Assembly (NCBI GenBank): GCA_040220135.1
Contig: JAVJTT010000011.1
Location: 42,807-106,806, forward strand
From: CAJXMH01 sp040220135
Lineage (GTDB): Bacteria > Bacteroidota > Bacteroidia > Flavobacteriales_E > Vicingaceae
DNA: 64,000 nt
Direction: 5' to 3'
Position numbers and translations under genes: made by a program. How positions within the stretch are numbered: position 1 is the first letter of the stretch; every line of letters starts with the position of its first letter. The notes below the pieces were generated by a model. That model was given only the letters and a program-made list of their open reading frames with translations. It was not told the DNA's origin and searched no databases. Below, one piece after another: positions 54,601 to 63,800 of the stretch.

Positions 54601-55187
54601 ACTCAGAAGCGTCTAACGGATGTACAGGTCAAGATGCCTATGTTCTCTCCCCATGTTTCGACTTAAGCAATACTGTTCAGCCTGAGTTCAGTTTCTGGTA
54701 CCATATGTATGGCTCAGATATGGGTGTTCTCAGAGTTGATGTTTTAGTTGATGGTTATTGGACTAACAATATAATTACTCCTCTATTTGGGAACCAAGGA
54801 AACTCTTGGCAAAACCAAACCATAAACTTGAGCAACTACAACGGTAAAGTTGTCAACCTTCGTTTTAGAATTACCACCGGAAGTGGCTTTGAAAGTGATT
54901 TAGCCTTAGATGATATGGAATTGAGAGATTTAGCAACTTCAATCGATGAAGTTAAGCTAGATCAAGAATTAAGCATCTTCCCTAACCCATCTAATGGAAT
55001 CTTCAACGTTCGCTCTAACAAAAACTTGAAAACTACCGCGAGAGTGTTTGATCTTCAAGGAAGAATGGTAAAACAGCAGCGATTAAATGGTTCTTCTCAT
55101 ACCATAGATTTAAGCCAGCTTAAGAAAGGCATCTATCTTTTAGACATTGAAGGCCGCAGTAAGAGGGAAAAATTAATTGTTTACTAA
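51612..55187 (+). CDS. Subtilisin-like (S8) protease with MAM-like domain and T9SS type A CTD
   Basis: 1191 residues from the ATG at 51612 (a TTG 9 bp earlier is rejected). Signal peptide, then a propeptide-like region (to about 210). The S8 catalytic domain has D near 240 (IAIADDGA), H near 266 (GTHGDMTSG), the oxyanion N in FSAGNSSSS, and S near 434 (GGGTSAAAPS). Downstream are an Ig-like domain, an FnIII-like domain, a CARDB-like domain (about 820-920), a MAM-like region (SFWYHMYGSDMG, LDDMELRD) and the T9SS CTD (IFPNPSNGIFNV ... LKKGIYLLDI). It is a secreted, probably surface-anchored, peptidase. Monocistronic with a strong terminator. Confidence 0.92.
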   Translation: MKIMRLVSLLTLFAFICLQSVASNSPVLKLKSGDLTLTAQNPSASLQEIGSQHNLNGYSIVQFVEVPTEAEKAELSQAGINLLEYIPNRAFIAKLNNLGSQSLSNLNIRAITPYVKEFKQAYRLKMRENPDWAKQGNDRLELTLALHLDQNTEEVSNSLRQMGAEISKTSYYEDFVNLIIEESKIEDLLDQPFTKYLDYVPAPPEKEDTRARSLHRGNKLDSDHALGRKYDGTGVSIAIADDGAIGPHIDIKGRVTQFVTNPGGTHGDMTSGIAMGAGNLDPTIKGMATGAYLYYYNISGYPHIGNAVTNLNTRGVVVTSTSYSQGCNNYENTARGIDQQVRQNPELLHVFSAGNSSSSNCGYGAGTPWGNITGGRKQGKSVIATGNLDYQGNLTNSSSRGPSEDGRIKPDICANGTNQMSTDPNNNYAPGGGTSAAAPSIAGLATQLYHGFRSINGGTNPESGLIKASMLNTARDIGNPGPDFFFGWGRVNAHRAMSLLEDNRYLNSTISQGGNNSHTFSINQNLEELRVMVYWTDYEGSTVASRALVNDLDMRLVTPNADTIRPWVLNSTPNAALLSAPATRGVDNLNNVEQVTIDTVPTGTYEVLINGTTIPQGPQSYYVLWETRTDSIEVTYPAGGESFVPGEQETIRWDAVDGTGNFSVQYSADNGQTWNTISNSVNSTRRWVNWSVPSITSGDVLVRVNRGSVSGVSQYPFSIMRQPQNFTADFICPDSVQLRWNPVNGASSYVIYQLGATHMDSIGTSSSTNFKIYNLDLTQENWFSIKAVGSGIESRRNDAFQLPQTPINCPLPYDINITQFNSPTIDYLPGCNVSKIPIRITVNNAGDSTISNIPVKLYANGIIFQDTIVGPLAPNAFQFFNFRDSINATTGQLTISVAADLVNDGNELNDSLSKTITVYNGITFAPPYSFDFETFNTCSTNNNCGNTTCSLNFGWANMPNGVADVHDMRTNTGSTPSNNTGPSFDHNPGTANGKYIYSEASNGCTGQDAYVLSPCFDLSNTVQPEFSFWYHMYGSDMGVLRVDVLVDGYWTNNIITPLFGNQGNSWQNQTINLSNYNGKVVNLRFRITTGSGFESDLALDDMELRDLATSIDEVKLDQELSIFPNPSNGIFNVRSNKNLKTTARVFDLQGRMVKQQRLNGSSHTIDLSQLKKGIYLLDIEGRSKREKLIVY

Positions 55188-55208
55188 ATTCTATTAAACT
55201 TTATAAAT

Positions 55209-55237
55209 AAAGCCGATCTGCTTGATCGGCTTTTTTT
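55209..55237 (+). terminator. Terminator after the subtilase gene
   Basis: Stem AGCCGATC / GATCGGCT with a 5-nt loop and seven T; lies 21 bp after the stop at 55187. Confidence 0.93.
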
Positions 55238-55258
55238 ATACCCCAGGATTAGAATAAC

Positions 55259-55266
55259 TAATTTTG
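55259..55266 (+). promoter_or_regulatory. -7 box abutting queE
   Basis: TAATTTTG (full match to TAnnTTTG) ends 5 bp before the queE ATG, in the same position as murB; suggests a leaderless transcript. The preceding terminator T-run is 21 bp upstream. Confidence 0.5.
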
Positions 55267-55271
55267 TAACA

Positions 55272-55907
55272 ATGAATTTAGCTCATACAAAGTCTCGTTT
55301 ATCTGAGGGGCACACTTTGCCGCTCATGGAAGCATTCTATACACTACAGGGTGAAGGGTTTCACCAAGGAAAACCCGCCTATTTTATTCGCTTAGGCGGA
55401 TGTGATGTAGGCTGTCATTGGTGTGATGTAAAAGAAAGTTGGGATGCCGACCTTCACCCTTTAACAGACTGTGAAAAAATTGTTGGAGAAGCAAAAAAAA
55501 GTAAAACCAAATTTGTTGTAGTAACCGGTGGAGAGCCAGTAATGTATAATCTTTCTCCCTTAACTGAGCTTTTAAAAAAAGAAGGCTTTGAAATTGCCAT
55601 AGAAACTTCAGGAGCATACTCTTTAAGTGGAACGTGGCATTGGGTTTGCTTATCTCCTAAAAAAAGAAAAGCCCCGAAAGAAGAGTATTATCAAAAGGCG
55701 CATGAGTTAAAAGTGGTTATCTACAATAAAAGCGACTTTGAATGGGCTGAAAAGCATGCTAATAAAGTTAAGCCCGACTGCAAGCTATATCTGCAGGTAG
55801 AATGGGGTAAAAGAGAACAAATGACTCCTCAACTCATCAATTACGTAAAAGAAAATCCCAAATGGAATATCAGCCTTCAAACACACAAGTACTTAGACAT
55901 TCCCTAA
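55272..55907 (+). CDS. queE: 7-carboxy-7-deazaguanine synthase
   Basis: Radical SAM enzyme of queuosine synthesis, CPH4 to CDG. 211 residues. The cluster motif is C44-x3-C48-x2-C51 in GGCDVGCHWCDVK, as in the longer QueE type. FYTLQGEGFHQGKPAYFIRL near the start binds substrate, TGGEPVMYN is the SAM-binding GGE motif, and ETSGAY follows. No queC, queD or queF nearby. Its last 46 bp contain the start of the next gene. Confidence 0.96.
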   Translation: MNLAHTKSRLSEGHTLPLMEAFYTLQGEGFHQGKPAYFIRLGGCDVGCHWCDVKESWDADLHPLTDCEKIVGEAKKSKTKFVVVTGGEPVMYNLSPLTELLKKEGFEIAIETSGAYSLSGTWHWVCLSPKKRKAPKEEYYQKAHELKVVIYNKSDFEWAEKHANKVKPDCKLYLQVEWGKREQMTPQLINYVKENPKWNISLQTHKYLDIP

Positions 55908-57850
55908 AGAATATTGGACTGCTATTAATCGTCCAATTACTTTTTTCCTGCACTGCCCTAAGTCAGTCTTTAACAACCTCAGATAAAAGAGCAGCCAAAG
56001 CCTTTGAAAAGGCACAAGAGTTTTATCAAAAGCACCAGTATAAAGAAGCTAAAGAAGAAGTGAACGAGGCGCTAGAGAGAGATCCAAACTTCGTTGAAGC
56101 ACTCACGATTCAGGCTTACATTGCTATGGATGAAGCTGACTATGCTACGGCCAAAGAAAGCTTTTCCAAAGCCGTTTCCTCTAATCCTGAAGCGATCCCG
56201 AACAACCTTTTCTTTCTAGCTGGACTGGAATTAAAAGATGGCGAATATTCGAAAGCTGAAGAACATTACAAGCTATTCTTAAATAGTTCGCCGGCTAATC
56301 AAGGACAGGCAAACAGAGCCAAAGACGCCTTAAACAACATCGAATTTGCTCTTGATGCCATGACAAATCCGGTAGAGTTCAAGCCCAAAAACTTAGGGCC
56401 TGAAATAAATAGTGAATATCCTGAATACTTTCCCTGTTTAACTGTTGATAATCAAACCATCTTATTTACAAGGAGGTTACCAGCACCAAACACGCCTATT
56501 GGGTTTAATGAGGACTTTTTTATCGCTAAAAAAGAGAACTCAAATTGGAAGACGGCTGTAAATCTTGGTGCCCCCATCAATACCGGAAACAATGAAGGAG
56601 CTCCTTCCCTATCAGCCGATGGACAATTGCTAATTTTTACCGCTTGCGAGCTCTATGGCGACTATGGAGGTGAACGAAGAGGTGCAGGAAGCTGCGACTT
56701 ATTTTATTCAACAAAAGAGGGACCCGCTTGGACTCGTCCTATAAATTTGGGCCAAGCGATTAACAGCCAACATTGGGAAACACAACCTTCTTTTTCTGCG
56801 GATGGGAAAACGCTCTACTTTGTTAGAGGTAAAAGAAATAGAAACGGCAGTAGAACCGGTGACATATATATGACTCAGCTAAATGAAGAAAATTATTGGT
56901 CCAAACCAATCAAACTAAATCGAAACATCAATACAAATGGGAATGAAGAATCTGTCTTTATTCACCCTGATGGAAAAACACTTTACTTTTCTTCAGATGG
57001 ACACCTTGGGATGGGAGGCCTTGATATTTTCATTTCAAGAAAAGACTCTAGCGGAGAATGGGGGAAAGCAATAAACCTTGGATTTCCCATTAACACCCAT
57101 AAAAATGAAAATAGCCTTTTAATCTCTGCAGATGGAACTCAAGCTTATTTCGCTTCTGATAGAGAAGAAGGTTATGGTGACCTAGATCTTTACTCTTTTG
57201 AATTACCCGAGCAATTTAAACCACAACAGGTTACTTACTTTGCCGGTAAGATTTTTGATCAAAAAACAAAAGCACCCTTATCTGCCAGGTTTGAACTTAT
57301 TAACCTAGAAAACGGTGAACTTGTTGTTGAATCGTACTCCGACCCAGTTGACGGATCTTTTCTCGTCAGCCTACCAGACGGAAAAGAATATGCACTCAAT
57401 GCCAGTAAAAGCGGTTATCTTTTCTACTCCGATAACTTCAATTTAAAAAATAAGAAGAAGGATGAGCCTTATAAAAAAAATGTTCCTCTTCATCCCATCA
57501 ACGTTGGTGAAAAGATCATTCTACGAAACATCTTTTTCGAGACAGCGAAATATGAACTAAAAAAGGAATCCAAAATAGAGTTAAACAAGCTGGTTCAATT
57601 TTTAGAGAAGAACCCAAGTATAAAAATAGAAGTTAGTGGGCATACTGATAATGTAGGAAGCCAAGAATCCAATTTAGTTCTTTCTAAAAACAGAGCGAAT
57701 GCTGTAGTTGAATATTTAGTTAAAAATGAAATCGAGGCTTCAAGAATTGAATCAAAAGGCTATGGGTCTTCCCTCCCAATTGATGATAACTCAACCGCTG
57801 AGGGAAGAGCAAAAAACAGAAGGACTGAGTTTAAAATATTGACCAAATAA
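55862..57850 (+). CDS. PorE-like protein: TPR, PD40 propeller, CRD and OmpA C-terminal domain (second copy)
   Basis: 662 residues. The only usable ATG is inside queE (46-bp overlap), giving a short N-tail before a hydrophobic segment LLIVQLLFSCTALSQ, which may be a lipoprotein signal (LFSC) or a type I signal peptide. Order: TPRs (about 40-160), PD40 propeller (about 180-440: TILFTRRLP, LLIFTACELYG, TLYFSSDGHLGMGGLD, AYFASDREEGYGDLDLY), CRD (FAGKIFDQKTKAPLSARF), and OmpA domain (VSGHTDNVGSQESN, NRANAVVEYLV, NRRTEF). Same architecture as the copy at 8980-11037. Convergent with the giant T9SS adhesin. Role in T9SS anchoring inferred. Confidence 0.85.
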   Translation: MEYQPSNTQVLRHSLKNIGLLLIVQLLFSCTALSQSLTTSDKRAAKAFEKAQEFYQKHQYKEAKEEVNEALERDPNFVEALTIQAYIAMDEADYATAKESFSKAVSSNPEAIPNNLFFLAGLELKDGEYSKAEEHYKLFLNSSPANQGQANRAKDALNNIEFALDAMTNPVEFKPKNLGPEINSEYPEYFPCLTVDNQTILFTRRLPAPNTPIGFNEDFFIAKKENSNWKTAVNLGAPINTGNNEGAPSLSADGQLLIFTACELYGDYGGERRGAGSCDLFYSTKEGPAWTRPINLGQAINSQHWETQPSFSADGKTLYFVRGKRNRNGSRTGDIYMTQLNEENYWSKPIKLNRNINTNGNEESVFIHPDGKTLYFSSDGHLGMGGLDIFISRKDSSGEWGKAINLGFPINTHKNENSLLISADGTQAYFASDREEGYGDLDLYSFELPEQFKPQQVTYFAGKIFDQKTKAPLSARFELINLENGELVVESYSDPVDGSFLVSLPDGKEYALNASKSGYLFYSDNFNLKNKKKDEPYKKNVPLHPINVGEKIILRNIFFETAKYELKKESKIELNKLVQFLEKNPSIKIEVSGHTDNVGSQESNLVLSKNRANAVVEYLVKNEIEASRIESKGYGSSLPIDDNSTAEGRAKNRRTEFKILTK

Positions 57851-57879
57851 TTTTAATACTCACGTCCTTCTGCCTTCCT

Positions 57880-60800
57880 TTACCTAGATAAGTAAATAGA
57901 TCCTTTAATCTCTCTTTCTGCGACAATTATAACGTAGTAGTATATTCCCTCTGGAGCTCTTCTTCCTCTCAAGGTTCTACCATCCCAACCATACTGTCCT
58001 ATATTAGAGTCAAAAACCTTTTCTCCCCATCTATCATAGATTCTAAAGTCAGCACAACCAATAAACTCACCCTCAAAGCCTGGATCAAAAATGTCATTGA
58101 TTCCGTCGTTATTTGGGGTAAAGACATTCGTTCCTTTAAATTGAAGAATTTCTTCGAAGGTTGCCGGATCAACTTTTTTCTCAATTGAATCTGAACAGAT
58201 CTGATTCCATCCCAACAAGCTTACCACATTGGTATCTGATGGATCAATGCCCAATTCTGGATTAAATTCATTACTTCGAGCAATTCCATTAACCTTCCAT
58301 AAGAAGTTATCCGTATTGGTGGAGGTGTTTTCAATCTCCAAGACAGAACCGGAACAACGAGCAGAATTTACATAGCTAAAACTAACGTTCGCATTCTCAT
58401 CTACTTTAACTAATATGCTATCTACATCTTCACAACCGGCAGCATTTCTAATCCTCAATTGATACCATTGTGTGATGGGTGGAGAAACCTTTGGGCTCAA
58501 TACTTGATTGCTATTTAAACCAAATGATGGTGACCAATTGTAGCTTATTCCAACTGTGTCTTCTCCTAAAACTGGCTGCAGTTGTGTGCTATCACCAAAG
58601 CAAACGGCATCATCCGAAGGATCAAAATCAACATTCATTACATCTATATGAACTTGGTCTGTGTTAATACACCCATTGGCATCGGTTCCTTCTACCGTAT
58701 AGGTAATTGGTTTTTCAACTGTAGCAGTTGGGTTAGCAATAAAAGGATCATCTAAATATGTTGATGGTGTCCAGCGATATAAAATTGCTCCACTAGCACT
58801 CAAAGCCACATCATCAAAAGAACAAGCAATTATGGTATCTACACCAGCATCAACATTAGGCAATGGATTTACGGTCACTTCTACGGTGTCATAATTATAG
58901 CAGCCATTATTGTCAACAACTGTTAAATAATATTCAGTGGTGGTTAAAGGCGAAGCCGTTGGGTTAGCAATGGATACGTTATCTAAATCTCCACCCGGGC
59001 TCCAACTAAAAGTAGCATTGGTCGGACCAGTTGGGTCTCCGCCAAGTTGAACCTCATTTCCTTCACAAAGTGTAAAATCAGGACCTGCATCTGCTAGGGG
59101 TAAAGGGTTAATCACTACTTGTTTGACAACAGAGTCAATACAACCTATGACAGAAGTAACAATTAGCTTAACATCATAAGTTCCTGCAGCAGCATATTGA
59201 TAGGCCGGGTTTTGCAGATTTGAACTACCTACACCATCGCCAAAGTCCCATTCCCAAGTTGAAAGGGCTCCTACATTAATGCTACTTAGGTCTGTGAATG
59301 CTGCTAAATCACTAATGCAAGTTTGATCTACTTCAAAGTCTACTAAAGGTAGCGGGTTAACGTTAACCGTTACCTGAGCGCTAGCAGAGCAGCCATTTCC
59401 GTCAACAATTGTTACGGTATAAGTTGTTGTATCATCTGGACTAGCCATCGGATTGGCAACATCTGTGCTTGATAAACCGGCCGAAGGAGACCATGAGAAA
59501 GTTACACCAGAAGGACCAGTTGGACTGCCTCCAATTGCTACAGAATCTGTTCGACAAATGGTTTGATCCGAACCGGCATCTACAAGCGGTAATGGATTAA
59601 CCGTAATTATTACTTGATCGGTATTCGTACAACTATTTACATCAGTTACTGTAACTGAGTAAGTTGTTGTAACAGTTGGTGTAGCAACTGGATTAGGATC
59701 TGTGTCACTATTTAAGCTTGCAGCATTGTCCCATAAATAAGTAGAGCCACTCGGCCCAGTTGGGCTTCCTCCCAATGTGGCGGTTTCTCCTACACAAATG
59801 GTTTGATCCTGACCGGCATCAACATTAGGCAATGGATTAACAACAATCTCTACAGAGCCGGTATTCGTGCAGCCATTGGTTCCTGTTACAGTTACGGTAT
59901 ATGTGGTCGTTACATTTGGCACAGCTACAGGATTAGAAACGTTCGGATTGCTGAGTGTTGAGGCATTATCCCAAGCGTAAGTAGCACCCACAGGTCCGGT
60001 CGGACTTCCACCTAATGTAGCCGATTCACCTACACATAAAGTGTCGGGGTTACCGGGGTTAGCAAATGGAGCCGGTAAAACGGTTAATGTTACTTGATCA
60101 GTATTGGTGCAGCCATTCCCATCTGTTACTGTTACGGTATAAGTAGTAGAAACAGAAGGAAAGGCTTCTGGATCAGATACAGTTGCGTCTTTCAATGTGG
60201 CAGCATTGTCCCACGCATAGCTCAAATTAGGATCATTTGCTGAACCAATGGATACTGTATCAAATTCACAAATCGTTTGATCTAAACCTGCATCTGCAGT
60301 TGGTAATGGGTTTACGGTAATTGTTACTTGATCAGTGTTGGTACATCCTACCCCATCTGTCACTGTAACAGTGTAGGTTGTCGTAATAGTTGGAGAAGCA
60401 GTTGGATTAGCTATAGTGCCATCATTTAAACTAGCAGTATTATCCCAAGCATAGGTAGAACCGCCAGGACCTGTAGGGTTTCCGCCTATCACTGTCGATA
60501 ATCCAATACAAATATCTTGATCTTGCCCTGCATCTGCATTTGGAAGTGGGTTTACAGTTACTGTGATTTGATCAGTAGCTGTGCAGCCATTGGGATGAGT
60601 AACCGTAACCGTATAAGTAGTCGTTGCTGTTGGTGTGGCAAGTGGATTGGGATCTGTTGCATTGTTTAAGGTTGCGGCATTATCCCAGCTAAAAGTTGCT
60701 CCCGAAACTGTAGAAGTCGGGCTTCCTCCAATCGCAATTGATTCATTCAAACATATGGTTTGATCTGCTCCGGCATCTGCATCAGGTAAAGGATCAACTG

Positions 60801-63800
60801 TAATCGTAATTTGATCGCTATCTACGCAACCATTGCCATCTGTTACAGTAACCGTGTAGGTAGTGGTTGAAGTTGGACTCGCAATTGGATTTGGATCCGT
60901 TGCATTGTTTAAAGTTGCAGCATTGTCCCACAAATAAGTTGAACCACTTGGTCCGGTAGGACTGCCCCCTAAAGTAGCAGTAGTTCCGTTACAAATAGTT
61001 TGGTCTAAACCGGCATCTACTATTGGGAGAGGATTGACCGTAATTGTTATTTGATCGGTATTGGTACATGTGGTTGAAGCATCCGTAACCGTTACAGTGT
61101 ATGTAGTTGTTACAGTAGGAGTAGCCGTTGGATTGGCCGATGTGGCATCATTTAAAGTGGATGCATTGTCCCATTGATAAGATGCTCCAGCAGGACCGGT
61201 TGGGCTTCCGCCTAGAGTTGTAGACGAACCTATACAAATAGCTTGATCAGCCCCTGCATCAACCACCGGCAAAGGATCAACATTTACTACCACTTGATCA
61301 GTAGCAGTACAACCATTGGGGTGAGTAACTGTTACTGTATAAGTAGTCGTTGCAGTTGGTGAGGCAAGAGGATTGGGGTCTGTTGCGTTATTTAAGGTTG
61401 CGGCATTATCCCAGCTAAAAGTTGCTCCTGCAACAGTAGAAGTCGGACTTCCACCAATCGCAATTGATTCATTCAAGCAAATGGTCTGATCTGATCCAGC
61501 ATCTGCATCGGGATTTGGAACTACTGTTACCAAAATTTGATCTTCTGCCGTACAACCATTTCCATCTGTTACTGTAACCGTATAGGTAGTCGTAACTAAA
61601 GGCGACGCCGTTGGATTAGCAAGTGTATTATCATTTAGAGTAGCCGCGTTATCCCAAGCAAATGTTGAACCTCCAGGACCTGTTGGGCTTCCTCCAATAG
61701 TAGTAGAACTTCCGTCGCAAATGGTCTGATCAGCACCTGCATCCACTAAGGGAAGACTATTAACATTAACCGTCATCTGATCTGTATCTGTACACCCATT
61801 TGGATGTGTTACAGTTACAGTATATGTTGTGGTCGTAGTTGGGTTAGCCGATGGATTTGCTAGGGTAGCATCATCTAAAGTGGCGGCATTACTCCAAGCA
61901 AAAGTTGCTCCAGTTGTTGTAGAAGTTGGGCTACCTCCAATGGTAACCGCTTGCAAGTTACAGATCGTTTGATCTGCCCCAGCATCTACATCTGGCAAAG
62001 GCAATACAGTTATGGTTATTTGATCGGTTTCAGTGCAGGCGGTAGATCCGTCCGTTACTGTTACTGTGTAAGTAGTGGTTGAAGAAGGTGTTGCCACGGG
62101 GTTCGCAACATTTGCATTATTTAAACTTGCCGCATTGTTCCAGGTATAAGTTGCTCCGGCAGGACCGGTAGGACTTCCACCTAAAGTAGCAGGCTCTCCG
62201 TTACATATAGTTTGATCGATGCCTGCATCTACCGTCGGCAATGGATTGACAGTTATAGTAAGTTGATCTGTATTGCTGCATCCATTTGCATCGGTTACTG
62301 TTACCGTATAAGTTGTCGTACTTGCAGGTGTTGCTGTTGGGTTGCCAATAGTCGCATCGTTTAAGGTTGATGCATTATTCCATGCAAATGTTGAACCTGA
62401 TGGACCTGTTGGGCTTCCTCCTAAGTTTGTCGACTCACCTATACAGATATCACGATCAGAACCAGCATCTGTTGCTGGAGCCGGATTAACTAATACTGTC
62501 ATATTATCGGTTATCGTACAACCATTAGCTCCTGTAACAATAACGGTATAAGTTGTTGTAATAATTGGAGAGGCAGTAGGGTTTGCTGAAGTAGCATCGT
62601 TTAAGCTAGCTGCATTATCCCAAGCAAAAGTAGCTCCTGCTGTGCTGGAAGTAGGACTACCTCCAATTACTACAGATTCGTTTTCACAAATCGTTTGATT
62701 TACACCAGCATCAACATCAGGGAATGGTTCAACTGTTATTTGAACCTGATCTATACTTGAACAGCCATTACCATCCGTGACGGTTACTGAATAAATTGTG
62801 GTTGTTAAGGGAGTAGCAGTAGGATTAGACACTGAATTACTCGACAAACTAGCACCATTATCCCACTGGTAAGTTGCCCCACCTGGGCCTGTAGGACTAC
62901 CTCCTAGAGTAGTAGAAGTTCCGGCACAAATCGTTTGGTCAGCGCCGGCGTCTGCCGTTGGTAATGCATTTACGTTAACCGTTAGCTGGTCTGTAGCAAT
63001 ACATCCATTAGGATGAGTAACCGTTACAGTATAAATGGTTGTGATCGTCGGGCTTGCAATAGGATTAGCAAGTGTGCCATCATTTAAACTAGCTGCATTG
63101 CTCCAAGCAAAAGTAGCTCCTGCGGTAGTTGAAGTTGGAGCGCCACCAATTTGAATCGACTCTCCATCACAAATTGTTTGATCGGCTCCTGCGTCGGCAT
63201 TAGGTATGGGCTCTACAGTAATGGTAATCTGATCGGTGTCGCTACAGCCTGAAGCATCAGTAACAGTGACGGTGTAAGTTGTAGTACTGATTGGAGTGGC
63301 TACCGGATTTGCAGCTGTAGCATCATTCAAACTTGCACCGTTAGACCATTGATAAGTTGAACCAGACGGTCCGGTTGGGCTACCACCTAAAGTAGCACTC
63401 TCTCCTTCACATATTGTTTGGTCAAGTCCTGCATCTGTGGTTGGTAAACTACCTACTGTAACCGTTACTTGATCGGTAGCAGAGCAACCATTACCATCCG
63501 TAACGGTAACTGTATAGGTTGTGGTAGTGCTTGGATTTGCGGTTGGATTTGGATCGGTGCTGCTACTTAAAGTTCCTGCATTATTCCAGGCATAGGTAGA
63601 ACCTGCCGGTCCGGTTGGGCTTCCCCCTAAGGTAGTTGTTCCTCCATTACAAATGGAAACATCGCTGCCGGCATCTACGTTTGGAAGATCATTCACCGTA
63701 ACTGTTACTTGATCAGTGGAAGTACAGCCGTTTCCGTCGGTTACCGTGAGCGTATAGGTTGTTGTTGTAGTTGGATTTGCTGTAGGATTCGGATCCGTAC

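Noticed and set aside
63694..63696. GTG at 63696 as the real start of the giant adhesin
   Set aside because: The same frame continues to the window end with intact repeat units, and no signal peptide follows this codon.
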